Shown here piece after piece: positions 25,496 through 34,061 of a stretch of DNA of 64,000 nucleotides (positions are counted from its first letter, which is position 1; every line of letters begins with the position of its first letter). Source of the DNA: Halorubrum distributum JCM 10118 (GTDB lineage Archaea > Halobacteriota > Halobacteria > Halobacteriales > Haloferacaceae). The notes beneath the pieces were generated by a model, which was not told the origin of the DNA, did not search any database, and saw only the letters and a program-made list of their open reading frames with translations. The stretch lies in contig NZ_AOJN01000039.1 of assembly GCF_000337335.1 (NCBI RefSeq), positions 1 through 64,000 on the forward strand. The letters run 5' to 3'. The position numbers and the translations under genes are program-made.

Positions 25496-25529
25496 GTAAG
25501 ACACACGCGTCGCGTGTTCGCCGTCTTAC
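25496..25529. promoter_or_regulatory. Operator palindrome 2 of cdrS, nested hairpin
   Basis: Outer arms GTAAGAC (25496-25502) and GTCTTAC (25523-25529) enclose a second perfect dyad, ACACGCG and CGCGTGT around a single T (25503-25517), with a 5-nt TCGCC bulge. It lies only 13 bp before the cdrS ATG, so it could act on DNA as an operator or in the RNA as a leader hairpin near the start codon. Confidence 0.65.
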
Positions 25530-25542
25530 CGGGGGAATACCA

Positions 25543-25722
25543 ATGGAGCGTGTGACACTACGAATCCCGAAACAGCAGATCGACGAGGTCGAACAGATGG
25601 TGGAGACGGGCGAGTTCCCGAACCGGAGCGAGGCGATCCGGTCGGCCGTCCGCGACATGTTGAACGAACAGGACGGCGAGCGCGACGAGCGCGGCCGCAA
25701 CCGCAACTGGGCGAAGGTGTAA
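25543..25722 (+). CDS. cdrS: CdrS ribbon-helix-helix division regulator
   Basis: Small RHH protein of 59 residues. [20 protein letters not shown] forms the beta strand and first helix; [18 protein letters not shown] is the second helix. The tail is basic ([10 protein letters not shown]). CdrS is the conserved short regulator immediately upstream of ftsZ2 in haloarchaea and controls cell-division genes in Haloferax and Halobacterium. Only 4 bp separate its stop from the ftsZ2 ATG, so they are co-transcribed. The protein is too short for standard ORF cut-offs. The palindromes upstream suggest autoregulation or control by CdrL. Confidence 0.9.
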   Translation: MERVTLRIPKQQIDEVEQMVETGEFPNRSEAIRSAVRDMLNEQDGERDERGRNRNWAKV

Positions 25723-25726
25723 ACTG

Positions 25727-26962
25727 ATGCAAGATCTCGTTCAGGACGCCCTCGACAACGCGGAGGCGGAGAAGCGCGACATGGACGACGTCGACATGGG
25801 CGACGACGAGTTCGGGGACCCCCGGATCGTCATCGTCGGTGCCGGCGGCGCCGGGAACAACACGGTCAACCGGCTCTACAACATCGGCGTCGACGGCGCC
25901 GACACCGTCGCCATCAACACGGACAAACAGCACCTCAAGATGATCGAGGCCGACACCAAGATCCTCGTGGGCAAGTCGCTCACGCAGGGGCTCGGCGCCG
26001 GCGGCGACCCCAAGATGGGGGAGCGCGCCACCGAGATGGCCCAGGGTACGATCAAGGAGGTGCTCGGCGACGCCGACCTCGTCTTCGTCACCGCCGGTAT
26101 GGGCGGCGGCACGGGCACCGGCGCGGCGCCGGTCGTCTCGAAGATCGCCAAAGAGCAGGGCGCCATCGTCGTCGGGATGGTCTCGACGCCGTTCAACGTC
26201 GAGCGCGCCCGCACGGTGAAGGCCGAGGAGGGCCTCGAAGACCTCCGCAACGAGGCCGACTCGATCATCGTCCTCGACAACAACCGGCTGCTCGACTACG
26301 TCCCGAACCTGCCGATCGGGAAGGCGTTCTCCGTGATGGACCAGATCATCGCGGAGACGGTGAAGGGGATCTCGGAGACGATCACCCAGCCGAGCCTGAT
26401 CAACCTCGACTACGCGGACATGTCGACGATCATGAACCAGGGCGGCGTCGCGGTCATGCTCGTCGGCGAGACGCAGGACAAGAACAAGACCCAAGAGGTG
26501 GTCAACGACGCGATGAACCACCCGCTGCTCGACGTCGACTACCGCGGCGCCTCGGGCGGGCTCGTCCACATCACGGGCGGCCCGGACCTCACGCTGAAGG
26601 AGGCCGAGGGGATCGCGAACAACATCACCGAGCGGCTTGAGGCGAGCGCCAACGTGATCTGGGGCGCCCGCATCCAGGAGGAGTACAAGGGGAAGGTGCG
26701 CGTCATGGCGATCATGACGGGCGTCCAAAGCGCGCAGGTGCTCGGTCCCTCCACCCAGAAGCAGGCCGACAAGTCTCGCGCGGCGGTCGACGCCGACGAC
26801 CTCGGCGACTCGCGCTCGCGAGCGGCCGACGCGAACGAGGGCCCGGGCGCCGCGGGCGAGCGAGGCGAGCCCGCGGTCTCCGGCGGCACCGACCGCGGCT
26901 GGGAGTCCGACGGCGGGAGCGACCCGATCGAGAAGAACAACGGGCTCGACGTCATCCGCTGA
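25727..26962 (+). CDS. ftsZ2: Cell division GTPase FtsZ2
   Basis: FtsZ of 411 residues, one of the two tubulin-like GTPases that run haloarchaeal division; the CdrS-linked locus identifies it as FtsZ2, which drives constriction. [16 protein letters not shown] is at about 35-50, the signature [10 protein letters not shown] at about 126-135, and the catalytic T7-loop region contains [11 protein letters not shown]. The GTPase and C-terminal domains end near residue 340, followed by a disordered acidic tail ending [14 protein letters not shown], where partners such as SepF would bind. It is co-transcribed with cdrS. Confidence 0.95.
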   Translation: MQDLVQDALDNAEAEKRDMDDVDMGDDEFGDPRIVIVGAGGAGNNTVNRLYNIGVDGADTVAINTDKQHLKMIEADTKILVGKSLTQGLGAGGDPKMGERATEMAQGTIKEVLGDADLVFVTAGMGGGTGTGAAPVVSKIAKEQGAIVVGMVSTPFNVERARTVKAEEGLEDLRNEADSIIVLDNNRLLDYVPNLPIGKAFSVMDQIIAETVKGISETITQPSLINLDYADMSTIMNQGGVAVMLVGETQDKNKTQEVVNDAMNHPLLDVDYRGASGGLVHITGGPDLTLKEAEGIANNITERLEASANVIWGARIQEEYKGKVRVMAIMTGVQSAQVLGPSTQKQADKSRAAVDADDLGDSRSRAADANEGPGAAGERGEPAVSGGTDRGWESDGGSDPIEKNNGLDVIR

Positions 26963-27053
26963 GCGTCTCGCGACGGAGGCCGCTGCGGTTCGTTTTCGAT
27001 TCCGTTTTCCGTCGATACTGTTCGAACCCGCGCACGGCGCGAGGACTTAACAT

Positions 27054-27068
27054 CACACGGTCCGTGTG
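27054..27068. promoter_or_regulatory. Palindrome in the MDR dehydrogenase promoter
   Basis: CACACGG-T-CCGTGTG, 7-bp arms around one base. It follows a TATA-like ACTTAACA (27044-27051) directly, so it lies between TATA box and the likely start site, a classic repressor position. The leader to ATG 27156 would be about 80-90 nt. Confidence 0.5.
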
Positions 27069-27155
27069 GGGTTACGTGTCACGTCACCAGCCGAGCCGGG
27101 GGACGCGGCGTCGCTCCGTCGCCGTCCGCGGTCGAGCCAGATTCGCGACGACACG

Positions 27156-28175
27156 ATGACCGACGCGGCGCTCTACTTCACGGGTCCGGAGACCGTCGAG
27201 GTGCGGGAGGCGTCGGTCGGCCCGCCGGACGCAGACGAACTGCTCGTCGACACCCGGGCGTCGGCGATAAGCGCCGGGACGGAGCTGCTCGTGTACCGCG
27301 ACCAGACGCCCGACGGTCTCCCGGCCGACGAGACGCTCGACGCGCTCGACGGCGACCTCTCGTACCCGCTCCAGTACGGGTACGCCGCGAGCGGGGTCGT
27401 CAGCGAGGTCGGCGCGGACGTCGACCCGGACTGGGTCGGTCGGTCCGTGTTCTCGTTCGTCCCCCACCAGACGAGCTTCCGAACCACCCCCGACTCGGTG
27501 GTCGCGCTCCCGCCGGGGACGGCGCCGGCCGTCGGATCGCTCCTCCCCTCGGTCGAGACCGCGACGAACATCGTCCTCGACGCCGCCCCTCGGCTCGGAG
27601 AGCGGGTCGTGGTGTTCGGCGCCGGCGTGATCGGGCTCTGCGTCACCCGGCTGCTGGCCGCGTTCCCGCTGGAGTCGCTCGTCGTGGTCGACCCGGTCGA
27701 GCGTCGTCGGGCCCTCGCGGCGGCGTTCGGCGCCGACCGGACGACGACGCCGGCGGCTCTCGACGACGGCGCCGGCGGCGGCGGTTCGGACGCCGCTCTC
27801 GACGACGCCGACCTCGCGGTCGAGCTCTCCGGGCAGCCGAGCGCGCTCGACGACGCGCTCGGCGTCGTCGGCTACGACGCGCGGATCGTCGTCGGGTCGT
27901 GGTACGGCACCAAACGCGAGCCGATCGGGCTCGGCGGGCGGTTCCACCGGGACCGCATCGACATCGTCTCCAGTCAGGTGTCGACGATCAGCCCCGAACT
28001 CCGGGGGCGCTGGGACCGCGACCGACGCATGGACGCGGCGCTCGAACGGCTCGACCGGATCCCCGCCGACGAGCTGATCACCCACCGGATCCCCTTCGAG
28101 CGCGCGGCGGAGGCGTACCAGCTGCTCGACTCGGGGACCGACGAGACGGTTCAGGTAATCCTCGAGTATTCGTGA
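27156..28175 (+). CDS. Zinc-binding dehydrogenase (MDR family)
   Basis: Medium-chain dehydrogenase/reductase of 339 residues. The N-terminal GroES-like domain shows ISAGTELLVYR and YGYAASGVV; the nucleotide-binding domain begins VVFGAGVIGLCVTRLLA near residue 150. The usual catalytic-zinc Cys and structural four-Cys lobe are not evident, so it may be a non-zinc member, close to bacteriochlorophyllide-/threonine-dehydrogenase-like archaeal proteins. The ATG at 27156 is preferred over GTG 27066, which would add a 30-residue basic leader and would fall before the predicted transcription start. It is convergent with a CDP-alcohol phosphatidyltransferase gene, 13 bp apart. Confidence 0.8.
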   Translation: MTDAALYFTGPETVEVREASVGPPDADELLVDTRASAISAGTELLVYRDQTPDGLPADETLDALDGDLSYPLQYGYAASGVVSEVGADVDPDWVGRSVFSFVPHQTSFRTTPDSVVALPPGTAPAVGSLLPSVETATNIVLDAAPRLGERVVVFGAGVIGLCVTRLLAAFPLESLVVVDPVERRRALAAAFGADRTTTPAALDDGAGGGGSDAALDDADLAVELSGQPSALDDALGVVGYDARIVVGSWYGTKREPIGLGGRFHRDRIDIVSSQVSTISPELRGRWDRDRRMDAALERLDRIPADELITHRIPFERAAEAYQLLDSGTDETVQVILEYS

Positions 28176-28188
28176 ACGGCCGCCGCGG

Positions 28189-28959
28189 TCAGCGGCGGTC
28201 GGAGAGGTGCCCGCTGACGTAGAGGTAGTCGCGCGTAAACACCGCCAGCGACGGGAGGAGGACGACGGGCGCGACGGTCCACACGAGTTCCGTCGGGACC
28301 GGCGGGACGAGCGCGAGCGTCACGAAGACCATCTGGACGCCCGCGAGGTACTTCCCGAGGTCGCTGTCGGGGAGGTCGCCGACTGGGAGCCCGCGGACGC
28401 GGCGCAGCCACACGGCGCCGCGGAAGACGTAGCGCGCGGCGGAGATCGAGAGGTACCAGACCGGCAGCAGCCCCCACAGCACCGCCACCAGCGGCGCGGC
28501 GACGAATCCGAAGGTGTCGAACGCCATGTCGAGCCGGCGGCCGATCTCGGTCTCCCGGCCCACCGTCCGGGCGAGGATCCCGTCGAGCCTGTCGAGGGCG
28601 ACGCCCGTCCCGTAACACAGCGCCGGCGCCCACGCGAGCGACGTCCCCGACGGGACGACCGCGAACCCGGCGACGACGGCGTACAGCGCCCCTCGGGCGA
28701 TCGTGATCGCGTTCGCCAGCCCGAACAGCCGCCGCCAGAACCGCCCGGCCAGCCGCTCCGGGTCGAGCCGGAAGCCGACGTACCAGAGCTGTCCGGCCCA
28801 GCAGCCGCCCGCGACGACGGCGGGAGAGAGCCCCCACCTTCCCGCCGCATCCGTCGGGAACAGCCGAAAGAGGAGCGCGGCGAGCGCGACCGCGGCGACG
28901 AGCGGGAGTCCGACGCCGATCCCGACGCGGAGGGAGCGCCGCCGGCGCGCGCCGGCCAT
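28189..28959 (-). CDS. CDP-alcohol phosphatidyltransferase family membrane enzyme
   Basis: Membrane enzyme of 256 residues that transfers a phospho-alcohol from a CDP-activated lipid or polar head. The family signature D-x2-DG-x2-AR-x8-G-x3-D-x3-D is complete: LDRLDGILAR, then G and the RRLDMAFD metal ligands, at about residues 122-146. About seven hydrophobic helices flank it. The acceptor alcohol (glycerol, inositol, serine or other) cannot be read from sequence. The first 12 residues are a basic RRRR patch typical of inner-membrane topology. The neighbouring MDR dehydrogenase could act on the head group (speculative). Confidence 0.88.
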   Translation of the reverse strand: MAGARRRRSLRVGIGVGLPLVAAVALAALLFRLFPTDAAGRWGLSPAVVAGGCWAGQLWYVGFRLDPERLAGRFWRRLFGLANAITIARGALYAVVAGFAVVPSGTSLAWAPALCYGTGVALDRLDGILARTVGRETEIGRRLDMAFDTFGFVAAPLVAVLWGLLPVWYLSISAARYVFRGAVWLRRVRGLPVGDLPDSDLGKYLAGVQMVFVTLALVPPVPTELVWTVAPVVLLPSLAVFTRDYLYVSGHLSDRR

Positions 28960-29033
28960 CTACCCGTCACCTCCGGCGGCGGTGCCCGCGACCGCGGACT
29001 CGCGTCGCGGTCTGCGCTTCCGGGTCGACACGG

Positions 29034-29420
29034 CTACCGGCGCAGTAGGAGGACCAGGACGGCTATCAACACGACCTGTGCGACCTTGTCGACGGCGCCG
29101 AGCGTCCCGACGTCGGCCGGGAACGACTTCCCCCCGCCCGCGAAGTTGAAGACGTACCACAAGACGATCTGGACGAGCGTGAAGGGGATCCCGACGGCGT
29201 ACACCGCCCGGCGGCGGTAGTCGAGCAACACCAGCACGACCGCTCCGAGGAAGCCGAACCCGGCGAGAAGGAAGCTGATCCGAAGCGGCAGCGGGAGCCC
29301 CCCGACGCCGAGGCGGATGTGGACGGCGGCGGTGATCAGCGCAGCGGCGATGCCTACCCAGTGGAGGCCGCTCAGCGACCCGACATCTATCGCCGGCCCT
29401 CGTGATTCGGTCGTTGCCAT
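29034..29420 (-). CDS. Four-helix membrane protein, unknown function
   Basis: Protein of 128 residues with four hydrophobic segments (about 20-38, 45-65, 72-92 and 110-127). The loops include HIRLGVGGLPLPLRIS and a Gly-rich NFAGGGKSFPADVG turn. No active-site motif is visible. Haloarchaea carry several families of this size and shape (for example DUF7475-like); I do not assign one with certainty. It lies 73 bp upstream of the phosphatidyltransferase start on the same strand and could be in the same transcript. Confidence 0.7.
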   Translation of the reverse strand: MATTESRGPAIDVGSLSGLHWVGIAAALITAAVHIRLGVGGLPLPLRISFLLAGFGFLGAVVLVLLDYRRRAVYAVGIPFTLVQIVLWYVFNFAGGGKSFPADVGTLGAVDKVAQVVLIAVLVLLLRR

Positions 29421-29491
29421 ACCTCACGCACGGACTTCACTCACATAGAAATACCGCCCGAACCGCGGGTGGCCGCTCTGCGCCGACCGTC

Positions 29492-31471
29492 TCACCGCTC
29501 GAAGTCGGGGTCGCGAAGGGCGTCGACGCGCGCGATCTCGTCGGCGGTCAGCCGCTCGCTCCCGGCCGCCAGGTTCGAGACGACGTGCGACTCGGCGGTG
29601 CTCGACGGGATCGGGACGACCCCCCGCGAGACGTTCCACGCGATCACGACCTCGGCCGGCGAGAGCCCCCGCTCCGTCCCGATCGCGTTCAGGACGGGCT
29701 CGTCGAGGAGGCCGGGCGCCGACAGCGGCGAGTGCGCGACCACTCGGATCCCGCGCTCGTGACAGAAGTCGATCAGATCGTTCCGGGGCCGGTAGGGGTG
29801 TCGCTCCACCTGCACGAGCGCCGGGTCGACCGCCCCCGCCTCCAGCACCGTCTCCAACTGCGCCCGCGAGACGTTACAGATCCCGAGCGTCCGCGCCCAC
29901 CCCCTGTCGTGAACGGCCTCCAAGTTCTCCCACGCGGTCGCGAGGGACACGTCGTCGGCCGCGAGCTCGCCGTCGGCGTCCTCGGGGAAGGTGAGCGCCT
30001 CCTGCCGCTCGACCGGCTTCTCGGCGAGCCGGCGGAGCTCGCCCCGGTGTTCGAGCGCCGAGGGCCAGTGGAGCGCGTAGCAGTCGAACGCGTCGATCCC
30101 GAGCTCCTCTCGGCTGCCCGCACAGGCGTCGAGCAGGTGCTCGCGGCGGTGGTTCGTGCGCCACGCCTTCCCGAGGAGGAACACGCGCTCGCGGTCGGGC
30201 GCGCCCGGCGCGGCGAGCAGCTCCCCGATCCGGTGTTCGTTGCCGTACAGCTCGGCGGAGTCGAAGAGGCGGTAGCCGGCGTCGAGCGCGGTCTCGATCG
30301 AGTCGGCGCGCTCGACGTACTCCCCGTCGCGGTAGCGGGAGCAGCCGAAGCCGACGGCGGGGAGCCGGAGCGCGGCGGCGCCCGCATCGGTCTCGCCTCC
30401 AATCTGCTTCTCCGGCCGCACCGCCGGCGCCGGCGGCGGGTCGGCGGTCGCGTCGCAGTCGTCGACAGCGACCGGGCCGTCGCCCTCGGCGGCCGCCTCG
30501 ATCGCGTTGCAGACGGCGACGACGTGGGCGCCCCGTCGTCCCCCCGCCCGCGAGGGCGACCCGGCCTCGATCGACGCGGCGAGGCGCTCGACCGCCTCGA
30601 CGTACTCGTAGGGCTCCCCGGGTGCGTCCGGCGGCGCGCTCACGTACTCCCGGCCGACGCGGCCGAACCGGACGGCGTCGCGGTCGTCGCCCATCGCGCC
30701 GGTCCCCTTCAGGTACAGCGAGCCGTCGTCGCCGTGGAGCTCCAGCCCGTAGAACTCCCGGCTCCGGTGGGGCGCGTAGAAGCTGGCGGTGAGTCTGACG
30801 GTCGGCCCCGCCGCGAACGCCAGCGTCGCCTCGACGTGGCTCGGCGTCGACGGCCGCCGGTCCTCCCGGGCGGGCCAGACGTCGAGGGCGTCGGCGACGC
30901 GAACGCGCTCGACCGGTCCGAACCACGACACCAGCAGCGCGAGCGGGTACACCGCCCCGTCGTACAGCGGCCCGATCTCGAGGAAGGAGTCGGGCCGGTC
31001 GTGCCAGTCGGTCACGCGACCGACGTGGGCGTGGGCGTACCCCAGCCCAACCGGCCCGAGTCGGCCGTCGGCGAGGAGTCGGCCCGCGCGGCGCTGCGAG
31101 GGCGCTCGCGGCGTCCCGGGCGCGCAGCCGAGGGCGAGCCCGCGGTCGCGGGCGAGCGCCACCAGCGACCGCGCCTCGTCGGCGTCGAGCGCCAGCGGCT
31201 TCTGCGAGTAGACGTGGCGGTCGGCTTCGAGCGCGGTCCGCGTCACCGCCGCGTGGGCGGCGTGGCTCGTCAGGTTCACCACGAGCGGCGCGTCGACGCG
31301 CTCCATCGCGGTCTCCAAGTCGGCGAACGACGGGCAGCCGCGGGCGTCGGCGAGCGACGCGGCGCGGTCGGCGTCGAGGTCGACGACGCCGGCCAGCGAC
31401 AGCGAGCTCTCCGGCAGGCCGGCGGCGTACTCCGGCGCGATCGCTCCGGCCCCCACGAACAGGCAGTTCAC
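29492..31471 (-). CDS. Gfo/Idh/MocA oxidoreductase fused to aldo/keto reductase
   Basis: Single frame of 659 residues joining two sugar-active oxidoreductases. Residues 1-345 are a Gfo/Idh/MocA protein: NCLFVGAGAIAPEYAAG is the NAD-binding start and YSQKPLALDADEA contains the family's EKP-like lysine (here QKP). A Pro/Ala linker (about 350-378) leads to an AKR domain to the C-terminus. All four AKR catalytic residues are present: Asp and Tyr in LFDSAELYGNE, Lys in LLGKAWR, His in CYALHWP, with a final IPSSTAESHV cofactor region. The two domains normally come from separate genes, so coupled oxidation and reduction of a sugar or polyol is inferred. No frameshift is needed. Confidence 0.88.
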   Translation of the reverse strand: MNCLFVGAGAIAPEYAAGLPESSLSLAGVVDLDADRAASLADARGCPSFADLETAMERVDAPLVVNLTSHAAHAAVTRTALEADRHVYSQKPLALDADEARSLVALARDRGLALGCAPGTPRAPSQRRAGRLLADGRLGPVGLGYAHAHVGRVTDWHDRPDSFLEIGPLYDGAVYPLALLVSWFGPVERVRVADALDVWPAREDRRPSTPSHVEATLAFAAGPTVRLTASFYAPHRSREFYGLELHGDDGSLYLKGTGAMGDDRDAVRFGRVGREYVSAPPDAPGEPYEYVEAVERLAASIEAGSPSRAGGRRGAHVVAVCNAIEAAAEGDGPVAVDDCDATADPPPAPAVRPEKQIGGETDAGAAALRLPAVGFGCSRYRDGEYVERADSIETALDAGYRLFDSAELYGNEHRIGELLAAPGAPDRERVFLLGKAWRTNHRREHLLDACAGSREELGIDAFDCYALHWPSALEHRGELRRLAEKPVERQEALTFPEDADGELAADDVSLATAWENLEAVHDRGWARTLGICNVSRAQLETVLEAGAVDPALVQVERHPYRPRNDLIDFCHERGIRVVAHSPLSAPGLLDEPVLNAIGTERGLSPAEVVIAWNVSRGVVPIPSSTAESHVVSNLAAGSERLTADEIARVDALRDPDFER

Positions 31472-31583
31472 GGTCGTACCGGGGCGGCGAGACGTATAGG
31501 TGTCCCGACGGCGTCGGGTCGCCGGGGGCGACAGAGGCGCTCCCGCCGGAGCGGTTTAGTCGCCTCGCGCCGAACTCGCGGTC

Positions 31584-32474
31584 GTGACGGAGCCGGGCAT
31601 GGGCCGCCTCGGGACCGCCTACCTGCGCGGGCTGCAGGCGATCGGTCGGCGGCTCGACTACGGGACGAACGCCTTCGACCGCGAGTGGGACATCCTCGTC
31701 GTCCTCGACGCCTGTCGGGCCGACCTGCTGCGCTCGGTCGCGCCCGACTTCGGGTTCCTCGGTGCGGTCGAGACGGTCCGGTCGGTCGGGAGCTCCTCCT
31801 CGGAGTGGCTGGAGAACACCTTCCCCGGCCGCCCCGAGACGGCGCGGACCGCGATGGTGACCGGGAACACGTGGACCGACCGCTACCTCGACGCCGACGC
31901 GTTCGCCGCGCTCGACGAGGTGTGGAAGTACGCGTGGGACGGGGAGGCGGGAACCGTGCCGGCCGCGGCCGTGACCGACCGGGCGATCTCGCTCGCCCGC
32001 GAGCGCGACCCCGACCGGCTCGTCGTCCACTACATGCAGCCGCACCACCCGTTCGTCCCGGACCCGCTCGACGGCGACGACGGGCTGGCGCGGACCGGGA
32101 GCCACAGCAACGCGGAGAACCCGTGGGTGCTGCTCCGGCGCGGCGAGGTCTCGGTGGAGCGCGTCTGGACGGCGTACGAGGCGAACCTCCGACACGTCCT
32201 CGGCGAGGTCGAGTCCCTCGCGGCGAACGTCGACGGGCGGATCGCGGTCACCGCCGACCACGGCAATCTCTTCGGCGAGTGGGGGCTGTACGGCCACCCG
32301 ATGCACACGCCAGTCCCCGCGCTGCTCAAGGTGCCGTGGGCGACGGTCGACGGCGCGGACGAGGGCGCGCGCGAGCCGACCCTGACGCCGCCCGAGCCGC
32401 TACCGGTGTCGCGGGTCCACGGCGGCGAGGGCGAGACGGACCGGGACCGGCTGCGCGCGCTCGGCTATTTATAA
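31584..32474 (+). CDS. Sulfatase-like (alkaline phosphatase superfamily) protein
   Basis: Protein of 296 residues, GTG at 31584. The alkaline phosphatase superfamily core is visible: ILVVLDACRADLLR (metal Asp), SSSSEWL (likely nucleophile serine region), VVHYMQPHHPF and the late TADHGNLFGEWGLYGHP with the DH metal ligands. Haloarchaeal proteins of this type sit in glycan and envelope clusters. There is no signal peptide, so it is probably cytoplasmic. It is upstream of PTPS, GT4 and methyltransferase genes on the same strand. The last codons are GGC TAT TTA TAA: the stop is inside a TTTATAA, but no repeat copy follows. Confidence 0.8.
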   Translation: MTEPGMGRLGTAYLRGLQAIGRRLDYGTNAFDREWDILVVLDACRADLLRSVAPDFGFLGAVETVRSVGSSSSEWLENTFPGRPETARTAMVTGNTWTDRYLDADAFAALDEVWKYAWDGEAGTVPAAAVTDRAISLARERDPDRLVVHYMQPHHPFVPDPLDGDDGLARTGSHSNAENPWVLLRRGEVSVERVWTAYEANLRHVLGEVESLAANVDGRIAVTADHGNLFGEWGLYGHPMHTPVPALLKVPWATVDGADEGAREPTLTPPEPLPVSRVHGGEGETDRDRLRALGYL

Positions 32475-32577
32475 ATGGCCGTTGTCGGCGCTCGCGTCCG
32501 ATTACAGATACCGTGACGCGTCGAACGTCCTTCCGCCGCCCTCCGGATTTAGGTTGCTCGCGTCCCTGGTTCGGTTC

Positions 32578-32955
32578 ATGTACGCGACGACGGTGCTGAC
32601 GGACTTCGTGGCCCAGCACTACCTCACGGTCGTCGACGAGGGGCCGGAGAGCGTCCCGCACTCCCACCACTTCGAGGTGGAGCTGACCTTCCGCGGCCCC
32701 GAGCTGAACGAGCACGACTACCTCGTCGACATCGACGACGCCGAGGCGGCGCTCGGCAACCTCGCGGACCGCTACCGCGACGAGCTGCTCAACGATCTGC
32801 CCGAGTTCGAGGGGTACAACCCCAGCGTCGAGCGCTTCGCTCGCGTCGTCTTCGAACGCGTGAGCGACGCGGTGACCGACGACGCGGTGAGCGAGCTGGC
32901 CGTGACGGTCTGGGAGGACGACGCGGCCGCCGCGACGTACGACGCGCCGGTATGA
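32578..32955 (+). CDS. 6-pyruvoyl-tetrahydropterin synthase family protein
   Basis: PTPS/QueD-fold protein of 125 residues, ATG at 32578 with a TATA-like GGATTTAGG about 29 nt before it. Zinc-binding histidines are in DFVAQHYL and SVPHSHHFEVELTF; the final catalytic Glu is probably in TVWEDDAAA. Family members make 6-carboxy-tetrahydropterin for queuosine/archaeosine or act in pterin and folate biosynthesis. It overlaps the GT4 gene by 4 bp (ATGA), so the two are coupled even though the functions seem unrelated. Confidence 0.8.
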   Translation: MYATTVLTDFVAQHYLTVVDEGPESVPHSHHFEVELTFRGPELNEHDYLVDIDDAEAALGNLADRYRDELLNDLPEFEGYNPSVERFARVVFERVSDAVTDDAVSELAVTVWEDDAAAATYDAPV

Positions 32956-34061
32956 AGGTTGGGCTCGCGCTGTACGGCAGTCTCGACGAGCGGTCGGGCG
33001 GGTTCCGCTACGACCGGAAGCTCGTCGAGGGGCTCCGCGCGGCCGGCGACGCCGTCGAGGTCGTCGAGCTCCCGTGGCGGGCGTACCCGCGCGGGCTGCT
33101 GGACAACGCGCTCCCGGGGGTCCGCGACCGCCTCCGCGTCGACGTCGACGTGATGCTCCAAGACGAGCTCGCGCACCCCTCGCTTTTCCTCGCCAACCGG
33201 GACCTGCCGTACCCGGTCGTGAGCGTCGTCCACCACCTGCGCGCGAGCGAGCCGCGCCGGCTCTCGCCGCTGTACCGCGCCGTCGAGCGCCGCTACCTCG
33301 CGACCGTCGACGGCGTCGTCTGCAACAGCGCTGCGACCCGCGACGCCGTCGCCGCACTCGGCGTCGATCCCGAAGCGACCGTCGTCGCGCCGCCCGCCGG
33401 CGACCGGTTCGACCCCGCGATCGACGGCGACGCGATCGCGGCGCGGGCCGCGTCGCTCGGCGGGCCCGACCCCGAGCCGCTCCGCGTCGCGTTCGTCGGC
33501 AACGTCGAGCCGCGGAAGGGGCTCGACACGCTCGTCGAGGGGGTCGCCCGCGCCGACGCCGCCGTCGACCTCACGGTCGTCGGCCGGGCGGTCGACGAGT
33601 CCCACGTCGCCGACGTGCGGCGACTGGTCCGGGAGCGGGGGCTCGGCGACCGCGTGCGCTTCGCCGGCCGGCTGTCGGACGCCGAGCTGGCCGACGCGCT
33701 CCGCGCGAGCCACGTCCTCGCCGTCCCCTCCCGGTACGAGGGGTTCGGGATCGTCTACCTGGAGGGGATGAGCTTCGGCCTGCCGGCGATCGCCTCGCGG
33801 GCGGGCGGCGCGAGCGAGACGGTCGCCGACGGCGAGACGGGCGTCCTCGTCGACCCGGACGACCCGGCCGCCGTCGCCCGGGCGCTCGACGGGTTCGCGA
33901 CCGACCCCGACCGGCTCGCCGAGATGGGTCGCGCCGCGAGGCGGCGGTACGAGCGCCACCCGAACTGGGAGGAAACGACGGCCCGCGTCCGCGGGCTCCT
34001 CGCCGACGTCGCCGACGCGTCCGATGCCATCGACGCGGCCGAGGCGGAGGTGACGACGTGA
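32952..34061 (+). CDS. Family 4 glycosyltransferase
   Basis: GT-B fold retaining glycosyltransferase of 369 residues. The N-terminal half begins KVGLALYGSLDERSGG; the C-terminal half carries VAFVGNVEPRKGLDTLVEG (about 180-198), VPSRYEGFGIVYLEGMSFG with the E-x7-E motif (about 260-278) and AGGASETVADGETGVLVDP. It uses a nucleotide sugar to decorate a lipid or glycan; the acceptor is unknown. It is coupled to the PTPS gene before it and to the methyltransferase after it (GTGA at 34058-34061). Confidence 0.9.
   Translation: MKVGLALYGSLDERSGGFRYDRKLVEGLRAAGDAVEVVELPWRAYPRGLLDNALPGVRDRLRVDVDVMLQDELAHPSLFLANRDLPYPVVSVVHHLRASEPRRLSPLYRAVERRYLATVDGVVCNSAATRDAVAALGVDPEATVVAPPAGDRFDPAIDGDAIAARAASLGGPDPEPLRVAFVGNVEPRKGLDTLVEGVARADAAVDLTVVGRAVDESHVADVRRLVRERGLGDRVRFAGRLSDAELADALRASHVLAVPSRYEGFGIVYLEGMSFGLPAIASRAGGASETVADGETGVLVDPDDPAAVARALDGFATDPDRLAEMGRAARRRYERHPNWEETTARVRGLLADVADASDAIDAAEAEVTT

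Noticed and set aside
27066-28175. GTG 27066 as start of the MDR dehydrogenase
   Set aside because: It adds a 30-residue Arg-rich leader with no family match and would begin before the expected transcription start.
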